A DNA stretch of 64,000 nucleotides from contig NZ_JAUFPZ010000002.1 in the NCBI RefSeq assembly GCF_030409505.1, positions 1,867,501 through 1,931,500 of the forward strand, given 5' to 3'. The notes under the pieces were generated by a model that was given only the letters and a program-made list of their open reading frames with translations, made no database searches and was not told the DNA's origin. Source of the DNA: Zunongwangia endophytica. Its GTDB lineage: Bacteria > Bacteroidota > Bacteroidia > Flavobacteriales > Flavobacteriaceae. Shown one piece after another: positions 45,884 through 54,778 of this stretch; the first letter of the stretch is position 1, and each line of letters opens with the position of its first letter. Made by a program: the position numbers and the translations under genes.

Positions 45884-46915
45884 TTAGTCTAATTTTTCGT
45901 TTTCTTGAAGTGTGTTTAAATGCTTATCCAAACTGCTAATAAAATCTTCTTTATTTTCTATCCCATCCTTTTCCTGTTCCCAGGCTGCAAGTATGTAATA
46001 TGCAACATCGCTCGTTGTTGGTTTAAAAATAATTAAATGATCATGTGGTCCCTCCTGAATTTTTTCTACTTCTGAAGTTTTATAAAAAATAGCCATTCCT
46101 AATTGATCTTCATCGCTCACTAAAGTTTGTGTGCCATAAGTTGCAATATATCCCCATTCTCCATTTTGGCTTTTCTTCTGCATTAAAGAAACATCATCAA
46201 ATTTGACAATTCCTGTAGTTAATCCATCAATTTCAGCGGAAGGAGTTAAGCTAATTTTGCTAAACCTTCCTTCTGGGTAAATCGTAAATTTAGCATCAAG
46301 ATCAATGGTATCTTCTCCGGTTTTCCATCCATCATAATCGATCATCACCGAAGAACTTGCAGAAGAATTTTCTACGGAAGCAATGGTTTTTTCAACATTT
46401 CTAAAATGCGCTACAGAATCGTTCATAAACCTTCCGTAACCGCCAAGACCTACAGATTTTCCAGCTTTAAGAATATCCTGTCCCCATCCTGAATCATGGT
46501 GATAATCCTCATAGTTTTCTTGGCCCACATAAGGTAAAACAACAGTGTCTGTTTTCTTCCCCCAAATATCTATCGCATTTCGCCAATCTAAATAAAATCT
46601 AAATCCAACCTGACTGTTTTCCCATCCCGGGCCTTCATACCGAATATAATACGCATGATCGCTATGACCTTCTGGCAACTCTAGCGATTCAACATTTTCG
46701 AAATCACCGCCGCCAAACTTTTTTGGTTCCCAGTCATCTCCTTTTCTAATGGAAAGTTCTGCGTAAGTTTTTGCATTTTTATCGGGCTTTTGCCAATTGG
46801 TTTCTTTGACTTCTTCTGTGGTTTCATTTTGATTGTCAGCTTCCTTTTTTTCTTCTTTACACGCGGTAAAAAATAAGGCTGAAGCCATAAATGTTGGTAG
46901 GATAATTCTCTTCAT
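45884..46915 (-). CDS. DUF4861 lipoprotein
   Basis: A 343-residue lipoprotein (SALFFTAC, Cys19, then a Glu/Lys/Asn-rich linker). Distinct segments: 'SDHAYYIRYEGPGWENSQVG', 'FRFYLDWRNAIDIWGKKTD', 'DYHHDSGWGQDILKAGKSVG' and 'GLGGYGRFMND'. I recognise this as the DUF4861 family, found in PULs of Bacteroidota; I know of no secure function. The aromatic and charged conserved motifs and histidines would fit a carbohydrate-active or binding protein. It is the first gene of the enzyme train after the SusC/SusD pair and the hairpin at 46951-46979. Confidence 0.8.
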   Translation of the reverse strand: MKRIILPTFMASALFFTACKEEKKEADNQNETTEEVKETNWQKPDKNAKTYAELSIRKGDDWEPKKFGGGDFENVESLELPEGHSDHAYYIRYEGPGWENSQVGFRFYLDWRNAIDIWGKKTDTVVLPYVGQENYEDYHHDSGWGQDILKAGKSVGLGGYGRFMNDSVAHFRNVEKTIASVENSSASSSVMIDYDGWKTGEDTIDLDAKFTIYPEGRFSKISLTPSAEIDGLTTGIVKFDDVSLMQKKSQNGEWGYIATYGTQTLVSDEDQLGMAIFYKTSEVEKIQEGPHDHLIIFKPTTSDVAYYILAAWEQEKDGIENKEDFISSLDKHLNTLQENEKLD

Positions 46916-46950
46916 AATTGTTTTCGGTTTTTAGTTCTATAAATAGCCAA

Positions 46951-46979
46951 AGAGAAGCTTTAAAATTCAAAGCTTCTCT
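46951..46979 (-). terminator. Intercistronic hairpin after SusD
   Basis: Perfect 11-bp stem AGAGAAGCTTT / AAAGCTTCTCT with a 7-base loop, between SusD (stop at 47026) and DUF4861 (start at 46915). The T-run after the stem is weak (TTGGCTATTT), so a partial terminator or an mRNA-stabilising stem that raises SusCD over the enzymes is as likely as full termination. Confidence 0.65.
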
Positions 46980-47025
46980 TCTGACTAACCAATCAACTTA
47001 AAAATAAAATCTAAACATGTACTAA

Positions 47026-48639
47026 CTATTGATATGCCGGATTTTGTGGGAATTCATTATTTTGATTAAGATCCAACGCTGATTGAGGTATTGGTCTTAA
47101 AATTTTCAATTCTCCATTAGCTCCGTTGAAATTACCCGGTTCTACTAGGTAATGATACATTGAAGCTCTATCTACTAAAGTTCCCGTCCTTTTAAGGTCT
47201 AACCATCTGTGGTATTCACCTAAAAGTTCTCGACCTCTTTCATCTAAGATATAGTCAATATCAAAATCTGATAATGAAGCATCTTCTACTCCTGCTCGTT
47301 CTCTTACTTCATTCAATCTTGCCAGGCCAGTCGTTGCATCACCAGATTGCAGATAGGCTTCTGCAGCTACAAGATATGCTTCTGCAAGTCTAGAAATTAC
47401 AATGTCATTCCTGTTTGTACTAATTCCGAAAGGTGCTTCTGGATCGTCGAATTTCTTAACTGGGATCGTTTGATAATCATTAGAAGGATTTACTGAAGGC
47501 ACATAACTTCCGTAATCATGATATACTGCATCTGGATGCTCTTCTAAATAAGCTTCCTTAAAATCATCATTATCATTCCAACTTGCCTCATAATAATGTT
47601 GTACCGGTAAACCTTCGTAATCATCGGTTTCATAAAAAGCAAAATATGGATCGTATACTTCAGTCATAAAAGTTGTATACCATCTATCATCATCTTCTGT
47701 AAATAGATCTATCGCGTATTGTGTAGGACATAGCGTATACGTTCTGTAAGGTGCTTCACCAGCTATTTCCGATCCTCCTTGATATGGGCCAAAATACGAA
47801 GATTGTCTATGTCCTAATTCAAAAGGATCTGTACTAACAGAACTTTCGTCGTACTGCACTGAAAATATAGTTCCTTGTTTAATGGTATAATCAGGAGTCC
47901 AAAGTTCAGCAAAAGAAAGACTTAATTCTTCCCCATTTATGGCCGCATCTGCATACTCTGCTGCCTGCGTAAAATCAGCTGAACTTCCAAAATCTTCGTA
48001 CGCTCTGGTAAGATATACCTTCGCTAATAGATCCATAACTGCTCTTTTATTTATTCTCCCGTTATATGGATCATCGTTTACCATATCAAGACTCTCTTCC
48101 AACTCAGCTATAATAAAACTATAAACATCTTCCGCTGAATTACGATCAAATTCTAGCTTACGTTCTTGTATATAATCTGTGATTAAAGCAACATCACCGT
48201 AAGTTTGAACCAGTAAAAAATACGAATTTGCTCTTAAAAACTTTATAGCTCCAATTTGTTGAGATAGTTCTGGAGATTGCTCTGTTAAATCACCATAGTA
48301 AACTCCCATATTAGCAGTTTGTATAGCTTTATAACAAACATTATATAAGTGCCCTACACCATTAGAGTTAGAATTAAGTTGCGTATAACGACTTAAACCC
48401 GGTGGTTCATTCTCACGACCTTCAGCATACATATCTGTTCCTGCAGCGAAAAGCCAAGGCTCACCTCCATAAATTTCTCTTAAGAATCCATAATTAGCAT
48501 TTACCAGCAAATTATATCCTTCAGTTGTTAAATAAAAATCTGTTGTTTCGTTGGATCTATTATCTTCTTCTAAATAATCCTGACATGATATCAAAATCAT
48601 GGAAAATAATAGAAAGCTGATTTTATATATTTTGTTCAT
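47026..48639 (-). CDS. SusD/RagB-family glycan-binding lipoprotein
   Basis: A 537-residue SusD (lipobox SMILISC, then QDYLEED). Signature segments: 'TEGYNLLVNANYGFLREIYG', 'GAIKFLRANSYFLLVQTYGD', 'IVISRLAEAYLVAAEAYLQSG', 'YILDERGRELLGEYHRWLDL' and the ending 'RPIPQSALDLNQNNEFPQNP'. It follows its SusC after 3 bp. This is the glycan-binding subunit of the homogalacturonan PUL, under the LacI operator upstream of GH28. Confidence 0.94.
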   Translation of the reverse strand: MNKIYKISFLLFSMILISCQDYLEEDNRSNETTDFYLTTEGYNLLVNANYGFLREIYGGEPWLFAAGTDMYAEGRENEPPGLSRYTQLNSNSNGVGHLYNVCYKAIQTANMGVYYGDLTEQSPELSQQIGAIKFLRANSYFLLVQTYGDVALITDYIQERKLEFDRNSAEDVYSFIIAELEESLDMVNDDPYNGRINKRAVMDLLAKVYLTRAYEDFGSSADFTQAAEYADAAINGEELSLSFAELWTPDYTIKQGTIFSVQYDESSVSTDPFELGHRQSSYFGPYQGGSEIAGEAPYRTYTLCPTQYAIDLFTEDDDRWYTTFMTEVYDPYFAFYETDDYEGLPVQHYYEASWNDNDDFKEAYLEEHPDAVYHDYGSYVPSVNPSNDYQTIPVKKFDDPEAPFGISTNRNDIVISRLAEAYLVAAEAYLQSGDATTGLARLNEVRERAGVEDASLSDFDIDYILDERGRELLGEYHRWLDLKRTGTLVDRASMYHYLVEPGNFNGANGELKILRPIPQSALDLNQNNEFPQNPAYQ

Positions 48640-48642
48640 CTT

Positions 48643-51600
48643 CTAAAAATTTAAATTAAATCCTAACTGATATGTAATCGAACTAGGCCTACCAGTATTT
48701 AAAGATGCTCCGGCCCACTCTGGATCATATCCCTCATAATCTGTAAACACAAATGGATTTAAAACATTTGCATAAACTCTCAATTTCTTCAGGTTCAAAT
48801 TATCTAGCATTTTATCAGATATATTATATCCTAAACCAATGTTTTTGACCTTTACGAAAGATGCTTCATGATAATATCCAACTCCATCATTTCTCCAAAA
48901 AGAACCTTCATTTCTTGCCTGTGGATATGTATTTGATACTTGTGCAGGAATACCCGCACCGTTTTCTGGAATATACCAATTTAAGTCTAGTTTTTGGCGA
49001 CCACGATCTCTTACATCTGCAAAGTTAGAGTGGAAATTACTGTACACCAACACTCCTTGATTAGTGATTAACGATGCTGATAAATCCCAGTTTTTATATC
49101 TAAAATTGGTAAATAAACTCCCTGACCAATCTGGATTTGAAGATCCAAGAATAATTCTATCTTCTGGAGTATACCGGCCATCATTATTAACATCTACCAA
49201 TTTCTCCTGTCCTTCTTCCATTCCATAACCGGCAGCTTCGTCCACTTCATCTGCCTGCCAGATACCATTAAACTTATAATTATAATGCGCATCTATAGAC
49301 TCCCCTATAAACAAGTTATTACCAATATCATCTACCTGATCCTGACCGTAAATCGATTCGATAGCATTTACGTTTCTAGTAAAGGTGAAATTTGTGGTCC
49401 AGCTAAAATCTGATGTTTGAATGTTTCTGGTTGTTAATGCAATCTCTACCCCTTTATTACTTACTGAGCCTATATTTGCTGTAATATTATCCCATCCACT
49501 TTCCAATGGCAATTGTTGTTCTAATAATAGATCGTCTGAAAGTTTATCGTAATAATCTACACTACCCTCTATTCTATTATTCAGGAATCCAAAATCTATC
49601 CCAAAATTAACTTCTCTGGTTTTTTCCCACTTTAAAAATGGATTAGCTAAAGAACCCGGCACCCAACCCGTGGTTACCTGACCGCCGAAATCATAGAAAT
49701 ATCGAGAATCTAAAGTATTTATAGTTGAATATGGAGCAATAATATTATTTCCTGTAAATCCATAACTTACTCTCAACTTAAGGGTTGAAATAGCATCTAC
49801 ATCTTTAAGAAAATTTTCCTGCTTTAGCTTCCATGCTAATGCTCCAGAAAAAAAGCTATCCCAGTTATCTGCTAGCAAAGACGAGCCATCCCATCTAGCA
49901 GAAGCGGTTAGTAAATACTTATCCATAAGCGAATAATTGGCTCTTAAAGCATAAGATGCCAGCGTTTGCTTCTGGTAATTAGAATTCATATCATAAGTAC
50001 CAGGATCACCACTACCGATGTTATAGAATTTAGTTTCAAATGGAATTCTTCTGGCAGACTGAGAAGATGTTTCTCCTTCGGCAGAATAAAGACTAAATAA
50101 TCCAAGTAAGTTTACGTTATGATCTTCGTTAAACTGATGATTTATATTGAACTGGTTATCCCATGTATAATTGAAATTTTCTCCATTCTGGATTTCAGCC
50201 GAAGGTAAATTATCATTATCAATACCTACTGAAGTTTGTGCACCCCAAGATCTTCCAATTCTGTAATTTTCAATTCCTGTTGAAAAAGTTGTTTTCAATT
50301 CTAACCACTCTAAAGGATCATATTGAAAATAAGTACTGGAAAGAATATTCCAGCTTTTATTAACATCGGTAGTATTATTTATATTCAGAATAGGATTATA
50401 CGTACTTGTTTTATTGATTAAAAAGTTTCCGTCATTATCCTGAAGTTTTCCTGGTAATGGATAAAGTTCACCATCCAATCCATACGGACTCAAATAAGGG
50501 TTTAATCTAAATGCATCACGCATGGCGACATCACTACCGAAGTTTTGTTCCAATAAAGTAATCGTAAGATTAGTACCGTAAGATACTTTGTCCGTTACCT
50601 GATGATTAATACCTAATTTAAGAGTATATTTTTCTAAACTCTCATTTTCGATATTTCCGGTCTCTTTTTGATAACCCAAACCTAAGTTATAACCAACTCC
50701 ATTATCTGATCTTCCTGAAACATTTAGATAATGATTTTGTTGAATTCCTGTTTTAAGAACCTCATCGTACCAATCAAAAGACTCACCATTAGCTACTCTA
50801 TTGAATAATTCTGAATTATTACCACCACCTGAAACCGCATCTCTTAGCGTTTCTGGTGTAACTGTTCCCGTTAACGGATCTTTGGCTGCGGTTGGTAAGT
50901 AAGCCGATTGATGATATCCCCACCATTTTTCCGGAGACATTAATTCAGGCAAACGAGTAACCTCACGTACACCAACAAAATTATCGAAAGAAACATTGAA
51001 GCCAGCTTTAGCTCCCGCTCCGTCCTTAGTGGATATAATCACTACTCCGTTTGAACCTCTTGAACCATAAATCGCAGTAGATGATGCATCCTTCAAGATA
51101 TCCATTCGCTCAATATCCTGAGGATTCAAAAAATCAATGCTATTTGTAGGCACTCCATCTACAACATATAAAGGAGAAACATTCCCGCTAATAGAATTTT
51201 TACCTCGAATGGTAATATCAAAACCATCTCCAATTCTACCGGTAGAATTGCTAATCTGTACTCCGGGAACATTACCCTGTAAGGCCTCTAGAGGATTGGT
51301 CATATTCCTTTCAGCTAAGTCTTCACCTCCTACTGTTCCTACAGATCCTGTTAAATCTGTCTTTTTCACCTTTCCGTAACCAACAACTACAACATCACTT
51401 AATGCCTGAACATCGTCCTGCATTTGAATATCTATAGTTGATCTGCCATCCACTTCAATCGTTTTCGTTGTAAAGCCTATATAACTTACAGTTAGTGTCG
51501 CATCTGATGGAGCTTCAATTGTAAAATTTCCATCAAAATCTGATACCGTAGCGTAATTTGTTCCTTCCACAAAAATATTCACTCCCGAAAGAGGAATACC

Positions 51601-51723
51601 ATCTGCTTCAGAGCTTACGGTACCGGATATTGTTTTTAAATCCTGCGCATAAATTTCATTGGAAATTCCAATGGACAGGATTAAAAAAAACATCGTTAGA
51701 TAATTTCTAAAGTTCGTTTTCAT
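48643..51723 (-). CDS. SusC/RagA TonB-dependent transporter
   Basis: A 1026-residue outer-membrane importer without STN. Signal peptide MKTNFRNYLTMFFLILSIGI... ends near IYAQ. Then the carboxypeptidase-D-like domain ('EADGIPLSGVNIFVEGTNYA', 'SDFDGNFTIEA'), the junction 'DVVVVGYGKVKKTDLTGSVG', plug ('ITIRGKNSISGNVSPLYVVD', 'ILKDASSTAIYGSRGSNGV') and a barrel ending 'ITYQLGFNLNF'. It lies between GH28 (58 bp gap) and SusD and is the main importer of pectic oligosaccharides for this PUL. Control is probably by LacI through the GH28 promoter. Confidence 0.95.
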   Translation of the reverse strand: MKTNFRNYLTMFFLILSIGISNEIYAQDLKTISGTVSSEADGIPLSGVNIFVEGTNYATVSDFDGNFTIEAPSDATLTVSYIGFTTKTIEVDGRSTIDIQMQDDVQALSDVVVVGYGKVKKTDLTGSVGTVGGEDLAERNMTNPLEALQGNVPGVQISNSTGRIGDGFDITIRGKNSISGNVSPLYVVDGVPTNSIDFLNPQDIERMDILKDASSTAIYGSRGSNGVVIISTKDGAGAKAGFNVSFDNFVGVREVTRLPELMSPEKWWGYHQSAYLPTAAKDPLTGTVTPETLRDAVSGGGNNSELFNRVANGESFDWYDEVLKTGIQQNHYLNVSGRSDNGVGYNLGLGYQKETGNIENESLEKYTLKLGINHQVTDKVSYGTNLTITLLEQNFGSDVAMRDAFRLNPYLSPYGLDGELYPLPGKLQDNDGNFLINKTSTYNPILNINNTTDVNKSWNILSSTYFQYDPLEWLELKTTFSTGIENYRIGRSWGAQTSVGIDNDNLPSAEIQNGENFNYTWDNQFNINHQFNEDHNVNLLGLFSLYSAEGETSSQSARRIPFETKFYNIGSGDPGTYDMNSNYQKQTLASYALRANYSLMDKYLLTASARWDGSSLLADNWDSFFSGALAWKLKQENFLKDVDAISTLKLRVSYGFTGNNIIAPYSTINTLDSRYFYDFGGQVTTGWVPGSLANPFLKWEKTREVNFGIDFGFLNNRIEGSVDYYDKLSDDLLLEQQLPLESGWDNITANIGSVSNKGVEIALTTRNIQTSDFSWTTNFTFTRNVNAIESIYGQDQVDDIGNNLFIGESIDAHYNYKFNGIWQADEVDEAAGYGMEEGQEKLVDVNNDGRYTPEDRIILGSSNPDWSGSLFTNFRYKNWDLSASLITNQGVLVYSNFHSNFADVRDRGRQKLDLNWYIPENGAGIPAQVSNTYPQARNEGSFWRNDGVGYYHEASFVKVKNIGLGYNISDKMLDNLNLKKLRVYANVLNPFVFTDYEGYDPEWAGASLNTGRPSSITYQLGFNLNF

Positions 51724-51781
51724 TATTCATACAAGTATTTAGAATTAGTATTCGATTAGTTACATATTTCAAGTCTGATTC

Positions 51782-53215
51782 CTATTTCATTTTTGAACCG
51801 TTTATAGTTACATTTTCGTAATTAACAGGATCAGCATCGGTGATTTTTGTAGCAGTTTCTGCTCCTTTAATGGTTATATTCTTAAGATTAATGTTCGAAA
51901 TTTTCGAGCCCTCACGTCCAATAATTAAGATTCCATATTTTCCTGCATTCTCTACATTAATGTCTTCTAGATAGATATTAGAAATATTTGGAAAGAACTC
52001 GCCCTCTTGGTTATCATAAATTCCGTAATGAAGATTTACTTTAAGCATAGCTTCTTTCACCTGTCCTACTTCAATATTTTTAACATAAACTCCATCCACA
52101 AAACCACCTCTTAGAGTGTTTGTTTTTATACGAATCGCACGATCTAAGTTGGGACTATCCATGATACAATTTCTTACATAAACGTTACGAACACCGGCAG
52201 AAATTTCACTTCCCATAACAACACCTCCGTGACCATCCTTCATATTACAATCTTCAACAACGATATTTTCACTAGGAATAGCGACACGCCTTCCATCATT
52301 ATTTCGGCCAGATTTAATAGCTATACAATCATCCCCTGTGTTAAATAAACAATTTTTAATATGTACATTTTTTGCGTATTCTGGATCACATCCATCGTTA
52401 TTAGGGCCATGACTATTAACGGTTACACCATCTACAGTTACGTTATTTGATTTGATAGGATGAATTACCCAAAAAGGGGCGTTAGTAAAAGTTACATCCT
52501 TAACTAGAACGTTTTCGCAACCAAAAGGCTGAAAAAATGTTGGACGCAATTGGTGTCCCTCTCCAAAATTTCGTTCTGAAACTGGCGTATTTTTTTCATT
52601 CATTTTTCTTAGTGCGGGTAAATTGTGATCTTGCTTTTGATGCGCCTCACCTTCCTTATGTCCATAACGCTCTGCACCAGACCATGGCCACCAGTTATCA
52701 TTGTCGGCCTGGCCATCAAATGTTCCTTTACCAGTAACAGCAATATTTTCCTGTTCGTAAGCATAGATTAAAGGCGAATAATTCATTAATTCTACACCTT
52801 CATAAGAGGTATGAACTGCCGGCAGATAATCTTTTGCATCTTTACTGAATAAAACCTCTGAGCCTTCGTTTAAATGTAAATTCACATTACTTTTTAGATG
52901 AATAGGACCTGTAAGAAATTTTCCTTCAGGAACTATAACTTTACCTCCCCCTGCTTCATTACAAGCTGCAATCGCCTTTTTAAATGCTTCAGAATTATTA
53001 GTTGTACCATCTGCAACCGCTCCGTATTCTGTAATATCAAACAATTGATCTTTGAACTGAGGCACTGTAATATCTGCGATAATTTTATCTGCTTTCTTCC
53101 AAATATCAGTTTCTGATATTTCGTTTTCCATATTGTCCTTCTTATTCTTTTCAGAATGAGTTTTACAGGCCATAAAAGCCGTAATAATCGTAAAAACTAA
53201 GAGCAGTTTTTTCAT
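51782..53215 (-). CDS. GH28 polygalacturonase-family lipoprotein
   Basis: A 477-residue GH28 enzyme. I start it at ATG 53215 (MKKLLLVFTIITAFMAC): the longer frame to 53251 starts with GTG inside the LacI-type operator and has no signal peptide at its front. Cys17 closes the lipobox. All GH28 signatures are canonical: 'NNDGCD' (272-277), 'GDD' (294-296), 'GHG' (328-330) and 'RIK' (362-364). It should release galacturonate from homogalacturonan oligomers, probably in exo mode as for other Bacteroidota lipoprotein GH28s (inference). First gene of the LacI-controlled unit, followed by SusC and SusD. Confidence 0.92.
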   Translation of the reverse strand: MKKLLLVFTIITAFMACKTHSEKNKKDNMENEISETDIWKKADKIIADITVPQFKDQLFDITEYGAVADGTTNNSEAFKKAIAACNEAGGGKVIVPEGKFLTGPIHLKSNVNLHLNEGSEVLFSKDAKDYLPAVHTSYEGVELMNYSPLIYAYEQENIAVTGKGTFDGQADNDNWWPWSGAERYGHKEGEAHQKQDHNLPALRKMNEKNTPVSERNFGEGHQLRPTFFQPFGCENVLVKDVTFTNAPFWVIHPIKSNNVTVDGVTVNSHGPNNDGCDPEYAKNVHIKNCLFNTGDDCIAIKSGRNNDGRRVAIPSENIVVEDCNMKDGHGGVVMGSEISAGVRNVYVRNCIMDSPNLDRAIRIKTNTLRGGFVDGVYVKNIEVGQVKEAMLKVNLHYGIYDNQEGEFFPNISNIYLEDINVENAGKYGILIIGREGSKISNINLKNITIKGAETATKITDADPVNYENVTINGSKMK

Positions 53216-53233
53216 ATAATTATCTTTAACACG

Positions 53234-53255
53234 TTTTGTAATCGATTGCACTAAA
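53234..53255. promoter_or_regulatory. LacI-type operator, copy 1 (GH28 promoter)
   Basis: Near-palindromic TGTAATCGATTGCA with flanks, 22 bp identical to the copy at 53540-53561. It is 19 bp upstream of the GH28 ATG and its edge overlaps a -7-like TATATTTT box (minus strand 53260-53253), the place where a repressor blocks transcription. The palindrome centred on CG is typical for LacI-family binding sites. Confidence 0.75.
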
Positions 53256-53372
53256 ATATAAAACCTTTATCAATTAACATAATTTATAGTCTTAAAACTA
53301 AGAAAAACTAAAAATCCTAGCTAACGAAATGTAGTATTGGTATTATTAAAGCTTATTAATTGCGAAGTTGAA

Positions 53373-53495
53373 TTAGAAATCAATAATATTAGAAACCGAA
53401 TATCTGGAGGTCTCTTCTTTGGATAATTTTTTCGCCCATTTCACTCGGTCGCCATCGGCTCCAGGGCCCTGAGAGTTTGAATAACAGTATTTCAC
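53373..53495 (-). pseudogene. C-terminal remnant of a pectin methylesterase (CE8)
   Basis: About 40 codons are open on the minus strand between two stops and have no start. They read '...NSQGPGADGDRVKW' then 'AKKLSKEETSRYSVSNIIDF' and end at a TAA. This matches the end of CE8 enzymes; the intact CE8 in this window ends 'NSKGKGASPKTRVGWSHQLS', 'KKEIKKYTLENIF'. The remnant is richer in G+C than its surroundings. The upstream promoter and operator at 53540-53587 point the same way. It looks like the last piece of a methylesterase gene removed by deletion. Confidence 0.8.
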
Positions 53496-53539
53496 CTAAA
53501 TGCAATTTTATTATAATTCAAATAAATTCAGAACTTACA

Positions 53540-53561
53540 TTTTGTAATCGATTGCACTAAA
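53540..53561. promoter_or_regulatory. LacI-type operator, copy 2
   Basis: The same 22 bp as at 53234-53255, in the same orientation, 306 bp away. It overlaps the -7 box of a minus-strand promoter (53557-53587). It could also serve autoregulation of the LacI gene, 195 bp to the right, and the two copies would allow DNA looping by a tetramer. Confidence 0.75.
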
Positions 53562-53587
53562 TTATGTATTTATTATCAATAACCAAA
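53557..53587 (-). promoter_or_regulatory. Bacteroidota-type promoter upstream of the CE8 remnant
   Basis: TTTG at 53587-53584, a 19-base spacer and TAATTTAG at 53564-53557, all on the minus strand. This fits the TTTG-N19-TAnnTTTG consensus with one mismatch. The -7 box runs into the LacI-type operator. It probably once drove the deleted methylesterase and may now add a long leader to the GH28 transcript. Confidence 0.55.
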
Positions 53588-53755
53588 TAAAAACTTAAAA
53601 AATATGATAAAATATAAAAAATGTTTTTCCCTATTATCATTTAACTAAGCCTAATGGCTTTATATTACTAATATCGGAATCATTCTGTTTTAATTGTTAT
53701 TCCTATATTGTGCCACGTAAAGCAAGAACTGTAACCTTTAAAAGTGAATCCCTGA
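53588..53755. other. Upstream region of the LacI gene
   Basis: AT-rich leader before the plus-strand regulator gene. I see no further operator copy and no clear -33/-7 pair for the plus strand, so the LacI promoter is not located. Confidence 0.3.
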
Positions 53756-54778
53756 ATGGCAGAGAAAGTTACTATTTATGACATTTCCAAAAAGCTAAAA
53801 ATTAGTGCAGCAACTGTTTCTAGAGCGTTGAATGACAATCCTAAAATTAGTCAGAAAACTCGGGAATTGGTTATGGAAACGGCAGCAGCGATGAATTATA
53901 AGCAAAATCGACTTGCCCAAGCATTAAAAAGCGGCCGTACAAATAATGTAGGGGTTATCGTTCCGTATATAAATCGCAGTTTTTTCTCTAGTGTGATACG
54001 TGGTATTGAAGAAGAATTATCACCACACGGTTATCATGTAATTATCTGTCAAACGCATGAAGATGTTCGTAATGAGGTTAAACAAATTGACACATTACTA
54101 AACACTCAGGTAGATGGTATTTTTATGTCTGTTGCAAAAACCACACAGGATACGTCGCACATAAAAAAAACAATTGCAGAAAATACTCCGCTAATTTTCT
54201 TTGACCGTAAAAAGGATGTAGAAGGTTTAAGCTCGGTAGTAATAGACGATTTCAAAGGAGGTTATTTAGCTACCGAACATCTTATAAACCAAGGTTGTAA
54301 AAAAATAGCTCACTTTTCTGGAGATTTAAATTTAGAAATTTATAAGAATAGACACGAAGGTTATATAAAAGCCCTCAGGGATCACAAGATTACACCTTTA
54401 AAAAGATTTAGTGTTCAGGTAAATAGTAAACTGGAATCTGGTGCGTCAGCAATTAAAGATTTATGGGAGTTTGATGAAAAGCCCGATGCAATATTTTCTT
54501 CTAGTGATTATGCGGCTTTAGGTGCAATCCAAGAATTAAAAGCAAATGGAATTAAAATACCTGAAGAAGTATGTGTGGTTGGTTTCAGTAACGAGCCATT
54601 TACAAAATACATGGAATTACCGATTACCTCTGTCGATCAAACGCCACTTGAAATGGGTAAGATTGCAGCTCAGGTTTTCTTAGAACAAACGAAAGAGAGC
54701 CAGACACTTACTACAGAAAAGAAAGTTGTGCTGGCTCCCGAGCTTTATGTTAGAGATTCTTCTAATAGAAAATTATAA
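53756..54778 (+). CDS. LacI-family transcriptional regulator of pectin use
   Basis: A 340-residue regulator, the only plus-strand gene in the window. The N-terminal helix-turn-helix is 'TIYDISKKLKISAATVSRAL' with the hinge 'AMNYKQNRLAQALKSGRTN', followed by a periplasmic-binding-protein-like sensor domain ('GVIVPYINRSFFSSVIRGIE', 'VDGIFMSVAKTT', 'DAIFSSSDYAALGAIQ', 'PITSVDQTPLEMGKIAAQVF'). The operators at 53234 and 53540 lie between it and the GH28 gene, so it likely represses that PUL and possibly itself. A uronate intermediate is the inferred effector. Its stop overlaps the uxaA stop by 6 bp, tail to tail. Confidence 0.93.
   Translation: MAEKVTIYDISKKLKISAATVSRALNDNPKISQKTRELVMETAAAMNYKQNRLAQALKSGRTNNVGVIVPYINRSFFSSVIRGIEEELSPHGYHVIICQTHEDVRNEVKQIDTLLNTQVDGIFMSVAKTTQDTSHIKKTIAENTPLIFFDRKKDVEGLSSVVIDDFKGGYLATEHLINQGCKKIAHFSGDLNLEIYKNRHEGYIKALRDHKITPLKRFSVQVNSKLESGASAIKDLWEFDEKPDAIFSSSDYAALGAIQELKANGIKIPEEVCVVGFSNEPFTKYMELPITSVDQTPLEMGKIAAQVFLEQTKESQTLTTEKKVVLAPELYVRDSSNRKL

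Noticed and set aside
46481..46500. ATATCCTGT similar to the shared element, also at 11166 in GH2
   Set aside because: Both are within coding sequence and lack the GTAC flank, the second repeat and a -7 box.
53216..53251. GTG start extending GH28 by 12 residues
   Set aside because: It begins inside the operator and puts charged residues before the signal peptide; ATG 53215 gives a proper lipoprotein signal.
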